Assembly: GCF_018070075.1 (NCBI RefSeq)
Contig: NZ_JAGPXE010000007.1
Coordinates: 248,001-312,000 of the forward strand
Direction of reading: 5' to 3'
DNA length: 64,000 nt
Source: Saccharopolyspora endophytica
GTDB taxonomy: Bacteria > Actinomycetota > Actinomycetes > Mycobacteriales > Pseudonocardiaceae
Shown here: piece by piece, positions 40,143 through 48,645 of the stretch
Layout: every line of letters starts with the position of its first letter
Position numbering within the stretch: position 1 is the stretch's first letter
The notes under the pieces: model-generated
Database searches by the model: none
Told to the model about the DNA's origin: nothing
Seen by the model: only the letters and a program-made list of their open reading frames with translations
Program-made: the position numbers and the translations under genes

Positions 40143-41954
40143 TTACAGCGCCCAGACCTCATTTAGCGCTACCTCAGCAAGCATTGCAGATCGTTCTCGG
40201 ATTTGAGAATCCGACGGACTGTCCAAGCCGCTCTGGGCCCACGACTCCAAGGCAGGGTCAAAATACGCGTTGCCTTTCCGCAACTCGTCAATCTTCGCCG
40301 CCAACGAGGAATCTCCCAGTTGATTATTGAGAGAGCTCGTCAATAACGTCAAGTTACCAATCGAATACACAGAGTCTTTATAGGTTCCGGAGCCTAGGGC
40401 CTGCGGCTTAATATGCTCGATCGACCACGAAGCAAGATTTTGACCGGCAGGTATCCTCTTCTTTGCGTTAGCGAAAGCCATCAAAACGTAGGCTATAAAG
40501 AGCTTCCTCGCACGAACCTTTTGCTTTTGATTGAGCTTCAACCCCGGAGCATAAAAGAGCTCCATGAAGGCGCTCTCGGTACGATCCTTCGTTGGTAGGC
40601 TATCACGCAACCTCGACCTAAGTTCCGCAATCGCACTACCTACATCTGTCGTCGAATTTGCCGCTTCTAGGCGCACCGCAAACCAATTGTACCTACCGCG
40701 CGTGCCGCCAGTAGATCCACTATTCGTCAAAGCACTAAATTGAAAATGAAAGTTCTCGACCAGCTTTATAGACTCAATGAGCTGAGATTCCTTCATGAAG
40801 CTGCACGTCTTAAACTTTCGAGCGATCGCAATCACGGTGGTATTAGCTACGGTAACATTAAAAATCGCAAGGGCTCGCATGCTGTCAACAAACTCCGGAA
40901 CCGCAAAAGGATTCCGCACGCCTCGAACCTTCCGCTCAGGCTGGACGTCTTCATTCTCCAGCCACTCATACACCTGGGAGTCTTCTTCAAGCTCCTCCAG
41001 GTAGGCGATGTGCTTAGAGGGATCGCTTTTAACAAGCTCTTTAACCTCTTTGAACAACTCGGCTTGCTTCACAGCATCGCGACGCGAATTCCACGACTGC
41101 CAAATGAAGCTGTCCACGTCCGGGTTAGTGCGCCCGTCTTCGATCCTGTGAACGAGATCAGCCCACCTCTTAGAGATCGTTCCGCGGTCCTGGGTATTAC
41201 TCGCCCCGCCCCTGATCAGCAAATTCTTTACGAGATCAGCCAACCGCAAATCGGTCCCGCGGGTATTCAAGGTCTCAAAGATGAGGAACCCGTCCTCTTC
41301 AGATGTCAGCTCAATCTGAATCACCCTCGCCTTGAGGACATTCGCGCGAATCGACTTCAGGGACTCGATTTTAGCCCCCAAAGAAAGACCAGACAGTGCC
41401 TCATGAACTCGGTGTTTAAAAAACTGCTGGGCAGCTCTGATATTTTCCGCACTCTTGTTCAGCCTGACCCCTGATGGGAGCGCGTTACTATGCTGTATTT
41501 GCTCACCGAATATCGGCTCTGAACGCCGCAGTACCGGGTAAGAATTCCCATCATCGTCGGTCGTAATTAAGTAACGCTGCGTAGCAGTAGCCTGCGAGTC
41601 CGCAGCCTTGGCCTCAGCAGCCTTCCCCGACTCGCTCACCAGTTCCTGAAAAGAATCGCGGATAGCCGAGAGCATGATGGCACTCGTAGTCAAGCGCTGC
41701 TGGCCATCGATAATCGAGTAAGTATCATTGAAAAGCTCCCGCCGTTCACTAATCCACGTTACGGTAGAGCCAAAGAAGAAGTCCCCCTGTGCCAGAACAA
41801 CGTCATTCCAGAAGTCTGCCAACTGATCAGAGGTCCAACTGTACTCGCGCTGGAAATTTGGCACATCGTAAAGACAGTACTGGAAGCACTTCTGAATTGT
41901 CCTAGTCTCGCTTTTGATGGGAATCAGGTCAACGCCGGCTGTGTCATCTGCCAT
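40143..41954 (-). CDS. GmrSD-like DUF262-DUF1524 protein (type IV restriction candidate)
   Basis: 603 residues with GGAG six bases before ATG 41954. The N-terminal DUF262 domain has the nucleotide-handling motif IIDGQQRLTT at ~81-90, followed by FETLNTRGTDLRLADLVKNL. The C-terminal DUF1524 domain has the His-Me-finger nuclease pattern EHIKP at ~513-517 and GNLTLLTSSLNNQLGDSSLA at ~533-552. GmrS and GmrD are these two domains; fused forms cut glucosylated or otherwise modified phage DNA with NTP. GC is clearly lower than in flanking genes. It lies 160 bases downstream of, and on the same strand as, the SRA-KAP gene. Single-chain defence activity is likely but not shown. Confidence 0.8.
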   Translation of the reverse strand: MADDTAGVDLIPIKSETRTIQKCFQYCLYDVPNFQREYSWTSDQLADFWNDVVLAQGDFFFGSTVTWISERRELFNDTYSIIDGQQRLTTSAIMLSAIRDSFQELVSESGKAAEAKAADSQATATQRYLITTDDDGNSYPVLRRSEPIFGEQIQHSNALPSGVRLNKSAENIRAAQQFFKHRVHEALSGLSLGAKIESLKSIRANVLKARVIQIELTSEEDGFLIFETLNTRGTDLRLADLVKNLLIRGGASNTQDRGTISKRWADLVHRIEDGRTNPDVDSFIWQSWNSRRDAVKQAELFKEVKELVKSDPSKHIAYLEELEEDSQVYEWLENEDVQPERKVRGVRNPFAVPEFVDSMRALAIFNVTVANTTVIAIARKFKTCSFMKESQLIESIKLVENFHFQFSALTNSGSTGGTRGRYNWFAVRLEAANSTTDVGSAIAELRSRLRDSLPTKDRTESAFMELFYAPGLKLNQKQKVRARKLFIAYVLMAFANAKKRIPAGQNLASWSIEHIKPQALGSGTYKDSVYSIGNLTLLTSSLNNQLGDSSLAAKIDELRKGNAYFDPALESWAQSGLDSPSDSQIRERSAMLAEVALNEVWAL

Positions 41955-42114
41955 TTTGGCTCCAAAATAGATACACTACTGATCTTGATCTACTAATTGC
42001 GTCGAAGGCTGCGATTCCCGCACACGAGGAGAGACTTTCTTCGATGCATCCAGAAAAGGCCCCGACAACAACTCGATCAGCCAATTCGCTCACCGGAGGA
42101 GTTTTCTTCATTGG

Positions 42115-44223
42115 TCAATCGTGCGGTTGTCCCTTATTTTCCGAAACCCGGGCACCGCAACACGCCCTAATTCTGTCTGGCGTCAATTCGACCTTCGCTT
42201 CCCTGATCACTTGCCGGAACTCCGGGTCCTTCAGGATCGGGTCGTACCTTTCCGGAAGCGCATCCAGATTGATCTTCTTGTCCGACTCAGTACCCAGGGA
42301 GTTGAGGTTTGCCTCGAAGTATTCGGTCAGGATAGGCCAGCGTGTTTGCAATACGAGCCAGAACGCGAGCACATCGCTTGTGAGAGAGATCCCTTCATAC
42401 GTCCTAGCTGCTCGGAGCACGATGTATGTGTTCACGAACCGCTTCATGCTTCGAGGGTTGTTGTCCAGGAACTTCACCCACTCCTGCAAAGCATGTTCGG
42501 TGAGCTTGACCATCTCGGGAGTGTCGTACAACTCAATGGCTTCGGCAGCGAGACCTCGCCTAGCCTCGTCGTCTACTTCCTCGAGGATCGCCTCAACTTG
42601 CTCGGGCTTCGCTGCCAACCGAAGTTCCTCGCTCAGCCTCGCGATTTCCGCTTGCTTGGCGTCTTCGCCGGATTGCTTCGGCTCAAGCCGAATCACTTCG
42701 CCTTCAAAATAGCGTTGCTTGGTATCAGCGCCCAACGTTGGCATCGGGATGGTCAGCTGGAACAGCTTGTTCAGGAACAGGTGCCCCAATCGGCGACCTG
42801 GATCTTCGACTGCTCCGCTGAAAGAACCACGCACGGTCTCGTATGCGCGCCTAAGCCAGCTGCCGTGCGCTGCGACTACGAAGTAGGAAGCGGACTTTTC
42901 GCCGTACGGAGCATCTCGCACGATGGTTTGGATCGAGTCAAGGAGTTCGACGACGTGGTTTTCATCGCACCGGTCGAGATCATCGACAAAGAAGACAATC
43001 TTCTTTTTCGACTTCTTCACCAACCACCCGAAGTACCAGTTCACTTCCTGCAACGGGTTCTTGTAGACCTGCTCGAGCCGTTGAGCGCCCCGTGCCGAGT
43101 CCCACCACACAAACCGGCTCACGGCCATGGTCGCTGCCCAGATCGCCACTGCCGCCGTCAGCGGAACCTTGACCCCACTGATAAGAGCACCAACCTGTTT
43201 GGGCGACAGTAGGTTTGGGTTGTACAGCAATGCAATAAGGAGCACCGCAGCAAGGATGAACAGCGTCGCAAAAAACGGACGCTTTCCACGCCTGGCGCGT
43301 TGCGCTGCTTCACAAACTCGGAACCACCATCGGCGTGGTCGCGACCACTGGCGCACGACCTGCTCTCTAAGGGAGGTCAGCAGTGCCCACCAAGATGGCT
43401 CAACCCGAGCGTGTTTCCACGCATCGAAGTACACGACCAGGTACTCGTCCTTGATTCGCCTGTGCAGCAAGTTCAGAAGGCTACTCTTTCCGGACCCCCA
43501 TGGACCATCGATGTGGATCAGAAAGGACGACTTCGGCTCTTCCCTTGCGAAGTACTTGAGCTGCTTGGCGATCTCCTTAGCAAGACCCTCGCGGTTGAGC
43601 TTGTCGTCTTCGGCTGGCGAATCACTCGCCCATCGAAGATGCTCGTCGCCCGAGCTTTCATCATCGCTCTCGGCACCGGAATCAGCAGATTCCTGTTCGT
43701 CAGCGCTCTGTTCTACTGCAGCCAAGGCTTCTGGATCGCCGCGAACCTTGCCGGAAGGCGGGGGTGCACCGTCCTTTGGCTCTTCGGCGATGGATGGGTC
43801 GACCGGCCAGAGCTTGAAGATGATGACCGCCCGTTCGCGTTCCCTGACGTCGCGCGACGTGCCGAGGTGCCAGACGTCTTCCGCGTCGGTCCTGAACTCT
43901 CCGACGTACCTCACATGCGCCTTCTGCACCTCCTCGAAGACACGGATCCTGCGCCCAGGAGTCGCTAGCGCCTTGTTCCCATGGGTGAGCTTCTGATCGC
44001 CCAGCTTGCCCTCGCCCGTGTAGTAGAAGGCACCGTCGGAGCGCCAGCCGTCGTAGTCGTAGCCGTACTGCGCACCGCCTTTACCCGTGAAGACCAGGAC
44101 GTTAGGCGAGTTCGCAATCGGCGCGATACCGCTCTGTCGGTTACCCCCGAACCGCGCATGCACCTCCGTCCGGCGAAGAACCGTACCTGGCTCGAGGTCC
44201 CATCCATCATCGTCGACCGCCAC
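42115..44223 (-). CDS. SRA/YDG-like domain fused to a KAP-family P-loop NTPase
   Basis: 702 residues from GTG 44223 (AGGG about eight bases before); the frame stays open to 44343. Residues ~8-115 resemble the SRA/YDG base-flipping domain of modification-dependent endonucleases: VHARFGGNRQSGIAP, then YGYDYDGWRSDGAFYYTGEG and GDQKLTHGNKAL. An acidic linker (~142-210) follows. The KAP NTPase has P-loop GPWGSGKSSLL at 240-250, FDAWKHA, two membrane helices (~317-334 and ~353-371) inserted after the P-loop as in KAP proteins, and Walker B KIVFFVDDLDRC at ~408-419. A protein joining a modified-base reader to a membrane NTPase has no close parallel I know of. It sits beside a GmrSD-like gene, so a phage-DNA-modification sensor is the leading idea. 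Confidence 0.75.
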   Translation of the reverse strand: MAVDDDGWDLEPGTVLRRTEVHARFGGNRQSGIAPIANSPNVLVFTGKGGAQYGYDYDGWRSDGAFYYTGEGKLGDQKLTHGNKALATPGRRIRVFEEVQKAHVRYVGEFRTDAEDVWHLGTSRDVRERERAVIIFKLWPVDPSIAEEPKDGAPPPSGKVRGDPEALAAVEQSADEQESADSGAESDDESSGDEHLRWASDSPAEDDKLNREGLAKEIAKQLKYFAREEPKSSFLIHIDGPWGSGKSSLLNLLHRRIKDEYLVVYFDAWKHARVEPSWWALLTSLREQVVRQWSRPRRWWFRVCEAAQRARRGKRPFFATLFILAAVLLIALLYNPNLLSPKQVGALISGVKVPLTAAVAIWAATMAVSRFVWWDSARGAQRLEQVYKNPLQEVNWYFGWLVKKSKKKIVFFVDDLDRCDENHVVELLDSIQTIVRDAPYGEKSASYFVVAAHGSWLRRAYETVRGSFSGAVEDPGRRLGHLFLNKLFQLTIPMPTLGADTKQRYFEGEVIRLEPKQSGEDAKQAEIARLSEELRLAAKPEQVEAILEEVDDEARRGLAAEAIELYDTPEMVKLTEHALQEWVKFLDNNPRSMKRFVNTYIVLRAARTYEGISLTSDVLAFWLVLQTRWPILTEYFEANLNSLGTESDKKINLDALPERYDPILKDPEFRQVIREAKVELTPDRIRACCGARVSENKGQPHD

Positions 44224-44348
44224 AGCGCGACACCCTATTCGGTGTCCCTCAAACGCGTGATCAAATTGCCGACGACAAAGCCAGTTTCTTGTAGCTCCCT
44301 CGAATGGAGTACACCCTCTAGGCTTACGGGAACTGAGGGGCACCCGCG

Positions 44349-45317
44349 CTACGAAAACGCGCGTGCCGAGTAGAAGTTCCGGCCCAGCACGTCACACAGA
44401 TAGGTGTAAAACCCCGGGCCATCGACGTCCTCGACGACGCTTGCATTCGGCTCCACCCCGTGGACGCCCCAAGACATGGCTGCGTAGCCCCTGGTCAGTT
44501 CGCCTGCTGTTTCCACGTCCACGTGGTACTGACCGACCCGCCTGATCAGCTCCGGGTGCAGCAGTGCCGCCGCGGTCAACGAGTCCGGGTGGGTTGTTCC
44601 GTTGATGCCGACGCTCCGATCGAACTCGAGGGTGGCCGCGCAGGCTCGGGTGAAGAAGCGGGACAGCGGGGTGTCCAGGGCGGCGATCTCGTCGCGTTGG
44701 CGCTCGCCGAAGACCGCGCGTTCCAACGTCAGCGGTGCCCACGGGATGACCGTGATGTCGAAACCCGCCGCGAACACCGCCTTCGCGGCCTCGGGATCGA
44801 CGTAGAAGTTGAATTCTGCTGCTGCGGTGATGTTTCCGCGGGCGTTGTTGCTGCCGCCCATCACGTACAGGGCCTTCACGTTGTCTACGAACGTGGGGTC
44901 CTTGACGGTGGCTGTGGCGATGTTGGTGAGGGGGCCGATGCAGACGATCGTCAGCTCGCCCGGGGACTCGGCGGCTAGGCGGATGAGGGTGTCGACCGCG
45001 TGCTCGGGGTCTGGGTCGCAGCCGGTCATGTCCATGGTCATGCCGCCGACTCCGTCGCCGTGGACGTTCTCGGCGCTTTCCCACGGGCGGACGAGGGGGC
45101 GTCGGCAGCCGAGGTGGATCGGGACCTCGCCCAGGCGGCCTGCGACGTTGAGGGTCAGGAAGGCGTTGCGGATCTGCTGGTCGAAGCCGACGTTGCCGGC
45201 GACCATGGTGATCGCGCGCAGGTCCGCGCGGGGGTCGAGGAGGCCGACGAGCAGGGCGATGCAGTCGTCCTGCGCGGTGTCCGTGTCGATCACCAGGGGA
45301 ACCTTCGGGGTCGTCAT
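44349..45317 (-). CDS. nucleoside hydrolase
   Basis: 322 residues from ATG 45317, with AGGAG six bases before. The family signature is IDTDTAQDD at ~10-18, where Asp residues bind calcium and the ribose. Other conserved parts are VAGNVGFDQQIRNA, IGPLTNIA, YVMGGS and the region around EFNFYVDPEAA. It would cleave the N-glycosidic bond of a nucleoside, freeing base and ribose for salvage. It marks the return to chromosomal DNA after the lower-GC island. Confidence 0.9.
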   Translation of the reverse strand: MTTPKVPLVIDTDTAQDDCIALLVGLLDPRADLRAITMVAGNVGFDQQIRNAFLTLNVAGRLGEVPIHLGCRRPLVRPWESAENVHGDGVGGMTMDMTGCDPDPEHAVDTLIRLAAESPGELTIVCIGPLTNIATATVKDPTFVDNVKALYVMGGSNNARGNITAAAEFNFYVDPEAAKAVFAAGFDITVIPWAPLTLERAVFGERQRDEIAALDTPLSRFFTRACAATLEFDRSVGINGTTHPDSLTAAALLHPELIRRVGQYHVDVETAGELTRGYAAMSWGVHGVEPNASVVEDVDGPGFYTYLCDVLGRNFYSARAFS

Positions 45318-45395
45318 GTCGGCTCCTGTCCGGGCGGATGTCGGTCGCAACCGCAATACTCGCCCCGCGATCAGCCCGCGCACCAGGGAGGCGAG

Positions 45396-45800
45396 ATGCC
45401 GACGCAGATCTCCACGTTCTTGATGTTCCAGAACGGCAAGGCCGAGGAGGCGATGAACTTCTACATCAGCCTGTTCGACGACGCCGAAGTGCTCGCCATC
45501 AGCCGTTACGGCCCTGGTGAGCAGGGGGCTGAAGGATCCGTGCAGCACGCCACGTTCACCTTGTGCGGGCGGCAGTACATGTGCATCGACTCGCCCGTGT
45601 CGCACGCCTTCGACTTCACGCCGTCGGTGTCGCTGTACGTCGACTGCGTCGACGAGCCGCAGCTCGACCGGCTCCACCAGGCGCTTTCCGAGGACGGCGC
45701 GGTGCTGATGCCGCAGGGCGACTACGGGTTCTCGCGGAAGTTCAGCTGGGTCAACGACCGGTACGGCGTTTCCTGGCAGCTCAACCTCCCGCACAGCTGA
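45396..45800 (+). CDS. VOC-superfamily PhnB-like protein
   Basis: 134 residues with GGGAGG before ATG 45396. ISTFLMFQNGKAEEAMNFYI and the central HATFTLCGRQYMCIDSPVSH are typical of the PhnB/3-demethylubiquinone-methyltransferase-like VOC family. The end is KFSWVNDRYGVSWQLNLP. Despite the family's historic name these are not methyltransferases; most have no known reaction. Divergent from the nucleoside hydrolase. Confidence 0.85.
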   Translation: MPTQISTFLMFQNGKAEEAMNFYISLFDDAEVLAISRYGPGEQGAEGSVQHATFTLCGRQYMCIDSPVSHAFDFTPSVSLYVDCVDEPQLDRLHQALSEDGAVLMPQGDYGFSRKFSWVNDRYGVSWQLNLPHS

Positions 45801-45853
45801 GCGATCTTGCAGCGCTAAGGTCTGCGCATCCGTTCCGATTCGATTGGGAGCCG

Positions 45854-46864
45854 ATGACGACCGTCAGCGATCGCGCAGCAGAAACGCTCACCGTGCTTCG
45901 GCCGGACGTCCGGGAAGCCGCCGAGAACGCCGACGCCGCAGTGCTCCGCCCCGAAGACCAGTCCCAGCTGGGCCAGGCCGATCGGGCGCGGATCGCGCTG
46001 CGCGTCGCGCTGGTCAACGAGTCCCCCGCCTACGCCGACTCGGTGGCCGTCGCGCTCGACGACGCCGAGGTCGTGGCCGACGTCGAGTGCTGGGGTGAGC
46101 TGCCCGAGTCCACGCAGGCGCTGCTGGCGCACTGCGAGCAGGTCGCGCTCGACCCGGCGGACGTGGGCGGCGACGAGATCACCGAGCTGCGGGAGCACTT
46201 CAGCCCCGCCCAGGTCGTCACCGCCACGCAGGTCGCCGCCTACGCGAGCTTCCGGGTGCGGTTGGAGAGCGGGCTGCGGCTGGTCGCCGACGCCGGGGAC
46301 GGTCCCGCGTCCCAGGCCGGGATCACCATCGAGGCCGGCGCGGCGGCCGACGGGTTCGCGCTGTCGACGCCCGACCAGGCGTTCCCGTCGATGCGGTGGG
46401 TGTCGCGGGTCGTGTCCGGCGGCGACTTCACCGAGACCCTCAAGCTCGATGCCGGGGTGCTGTCGGCGCAGACCCTGCTGCGCGAGGCGATCATGACCGG
46501 TCACGGCGCGCTGGACCGGGCCGATCGCGAGCTCGCCGCCCTGGCGACCTCGCTGATCAACGGGTGCGGTTACTGCACGGCCGTGCACGGCAAGCGGCAG
46601 GTGGAGCTCTCCGGAGATCCGCTGACCGCCGTGGTCCTCGCCGAGGCCGGTCCCGCCGCGATCGCCGATGAGCGGCTGCGGGCCGTCGTCGACGTCGCCG
46701 GAGCCCTCACCTACACGCCGGCCGCGCTCACCGCCGCCGACGTCCGACGGCTGCACGCCGCCGGGCTCGACGCCGACGACGTGCACGACCTGGTCGCCGT
46801 GTCCTCCATGTTCGCCTGGGACAACCGGCTGATCATGACCCTCGGCAACGCCGTGCGCTCCTAG
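45854..46864 (+). CDS. carboxymuconolactone decarboxylase/AhpD-like protein, two-domain
   Basis: 336 residues from ATG 45854 with GGGAG ahead. The C-terminal half carries the redox-active CxxC-x2-H pattern of AhpD-like proteins, NGCGYCTAVHG, in the usual helical context (ELAALATSLINGCGYC). The N-terminal half seems to be a related domain without these cysteines (RARIALRVALVNESPAYADS). This fits the CMD domain protein type, possibly a peroxidase or thiol reductase. The gene stands alone; it is 53 bases after the VOC gene and may be cotranscribed. Confidence 0.8.
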   Translation: MTTVSDRAAETLTVLRPDVREAAENADAAVLRPEDQSQLGQADRARIALRVALVNESPAYADSVAVALDDAEVVADVECWGELPESTQALLAHCEQVALDPADVGGDEITELREHFSPAQVVTATQVAAYASFRVRLESGLRLVADAGDGPASQAGITIEAGAAADGFALSTPDQAFPSMRWVSRVVSGGDFTETLKLDAGVLSAQTLLREAIMTGHGALDRADRELAALATSLINGCGYCTAVHGKRQVELSGDPLTAVVLAEAGPAAIADERLRAVVDVAGALTYTPAALTAADVRRLHAAGLDADDVHDLVAVSSMFAWDNRLIMTLGNAVRS

Positions 46865-46972
46865 ATCCTCCTGCGGATCGGCCTCCCTCAGGTGACAGTG
46901 GGGTGACCTGCGGCGTGTCGTGACGGACCCGTCCGGGTAGTCGTTGCGTGCGGAAACCGAGGGAGGCTCCCC

Positions 46973-47716
46973 ATGGTTCAACTCACGACCGAGCCAGTGA
47001 TCGTCAAAACCCCCGCCGGACAGCTCGAAGGGGACCTCGTGATGCCACCGCCTGCACGGGCGGTGGTTTTGTTCGCGCACGGTTCCGGCAGCTCACGGCG
47101 CAGTCCGCGCAACCGCGCGGTCGCCGAGTCCCTGCACAACGCGGGCTTCGGCACCCTGCTGCTGGACATGCTCACGCCCGCCGAGGCGTCGACCGACCAG
47201 CGAACGCACGAGTACCGGTTCGACATCGACCTGCTGACCGAGCGGCTCACGCCCGCCGTCGACGCGCTCGGCTCCTGGCGGTCCACGCGCGGCATGCCGG
47301 TCGGCCTGTTCGGCGCGAGCACCGGCGCCGCCGCCGCGATGAAGGCCGCCTCGCGCCGTCCCGACCGGGTCACTGCCGTGGTGTCGCGGGGCGGTCGTCC
47401 CGATCTCGGCGGCGACGGGCTGGCCGAGGTGCAGGCCCCCACGCTGCTGATCGTCGGCGGCGACGACCGCGAAGTCCTCAACCTCAACCGGCAGGCCGCC
47501 GAGCTGCTCACCTCACTGCCCCTGACCGATGTCAAGATCGAGATCGTGCCGCACGCCGGGCACCTCTTCGAGGAACGCGGAGCCCTGGAGAAGGTCTCCG
47601 AGCTCGCAGGCCGGTGGTTCTGCAAGTACCTCGGTGCCGGGCACAGCAAGCAGACCGGCCCCGACGGCGGTCACTTCAAGCCGCCGGAACCCCGCCGCCG
47701 GCCACCGATGATGTAG
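46973..47716 (+). CDS. alpha/beta-hydrolase (dienelactone hydrolase-like)
   Basis: 247 residues. The nucleophile Ser is in LFGASTGAAA, the oxyanion region is VLFAHGSGSSRRS, the acid is Asp in IVGGDDREV and the base is His in HAGHLFEE. This small-lid hydrolase type often sits with phosphoribosyltransferase-like domains in actinomycetes; here it is alone. The last ~25 residues (from GHSKQTGPDG) are basic and unlike the family and overlap the convergent gene's 3' end by 46 bases. Confidence 0.8.
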   Translation: MVQLTTEPVIVKTPAGQLEGDLVMPPPARAVVLFAHGSGSSRRSPRNRAVAESLHNAGFGTLLLDMLTPAEASTDQRTHEYRFDIDLLTERLTPAVDALGSWRSTRGMPVGLFGASTGAAAAMKAASRRPDRVTAVVSRGGRPDLGGDGLAEVQAPTLLIVGGDDREVLNLNRQAAELLTSLPLTDVKIEIVPHAGHLFEERGALEKVSELAGRWFCKYLGAGHSKQTGPDGGHFKPPEPRRRPPMM

Positions 47717-48453
47717 TCCTGAACCGCCTGGTAGCCAGGCACGTCCACCGCCGTGGCACCACCCGCGCGGATCTCCCGCGCGGTGGTGACCGCGGCGTGC
47801 AGGGCCGCGCGGTAGAGCAGCGAGCCGGTGCTGATGCGCGCGACGCCCAGGGCGGCGAGCTCCTCGATGCTCCGACCCGGCTTGTAGAGGACGTTGACCG
47901 GGACGTCGACCGCGTTGACCAGGGCTCGGACGTCGCCCTCGGCGCTGATGCCCGGGACGAAGACGCCGCTCGCTCCCGCTCCGGCGTAGCGGCGGGCTCG
48001 TTCCAGCGCGTCGGGCAGGGACGGGTGCGGGTCGAGCCAGTGGGTGTCGGTGCGGGCGTTGAGGAACAGGCCCGGTGCTCGGTCGCGGATCGCCGCGATG
48101 CGCTGCTCGTGGAGCTCCGGGGTGCAGAGCTCGTCCTCGATGTTGATGCCCGCGACGCCCAGATCCGCCAGTTCCGCGGCGAAATCACCGATCTCGGCCG
48201 GGCTGAGACCGAAACCCGCCTCGACGTCGACCGTGATCGGGACCGGCAGCCCGACGATCTTCTTCGCGAGGTCGAGCGTCTCGTCCTTCGTTCCCCCGCT
48301 GCCGTCCGGCACGCCGTGCACCGCCGCGACGCCGAGGCTCGTGGTGCCGATCGCGGCGAACCCCGCCTCGACCAGCGCGGCCGCGGAGGTGAAGTCCCAG
48401 GCGTTGGGCAGGAGCAGCGGCTCGGCACCCTCGTGCAGCGCGTGGAAGTCCAT
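47671..48453 (-). CDS. isocitrate lyase/PEP-mutase-family protein
   Basis: 260 residues from ATG 48453 (MDFHALHEG); the frame continues to 48591 but would cross two palindromes. The TIM-barrel family pattern is clear: PNAWDFTSAAALVEAGFAAI, then VPITVDVEAGFG, INIEDE and LFLNARTDTHW. Members cleave or mutate C-C or C-P bonds in oxaloacetate, 2-methylisocitrate or phosphonopyruvate. Missing the KKCGH catalytic loop of isocitrate lyase, it belongs with the small phosphonomutase-like enzymes. Substrate unknown. Confidence 0.85.
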   Translation of the reverse strand: MDFHALHEGAEPLLLPNAWDFTSAAALVEAGFAAIGTTSLGVAAVHGVPDGSGGTKDETLDLAKKIVGLPVPITVDVEAGFGLSPAEIGDFAAELADLGVAGINIEDELCTPELHEQRIAAIRDRAPGLFLNARTDTHWLDPHPSLPDALERARRYAGAGASGVFVPGISAEGDVRALVNAVDVPVNVLYKPGRSIEELAALGVARISTGSLLYRAALHAAVTTAREIRAGGATAVDVPGYQAVQDYIIGGRRRGSGGLK

Positions 48454-48514
48454 GCCCGGCACCGTAGAGGCCGGGGCCGACACACCGCCCCTTCCCCCAT
48501 CGGGGTGAGGAAAT

Positions 48515-48578
48515 TCGAATTTCGCGCGAAATTCGAGGTGGAACTTTCCCGTTCGAATTTCGCGCGAAATTCGAACGG
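48515..48578. repeat. two perfect palindromes with a shared TTCGCGCGAA core
   Basis: A 22-bp perfect palindrome (48515-48536) and a 30-bp perfect palindrome (48549-48578) share the same central 22 bases, with centres 38 bases apart. They lie between two minus-strand genes, 62 bases upstream of the PEP-mutase-type gene. A-T-rich arms around a CGCGCG centre stand out in this high-GC DNA. They may be operators, replication or nucleoid sites, or a terminator for the gene at 48646. Confidence 0.7.
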
Positions 48579-48645
48579 ACGACCCAGCCAAGACGCAGTC
48601 CTCGGAACAAGGACTGGTCAGGGCGGCGGTTCCTCGGCTGGCTCG

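Noticed and set aside
42121..43212. Plus-strand frame of 363 codons opposite the KAP NTPase
   Set aside because: The minus frame has P-loop, Walker B and membrane helices in correct order; the plus frame has none.
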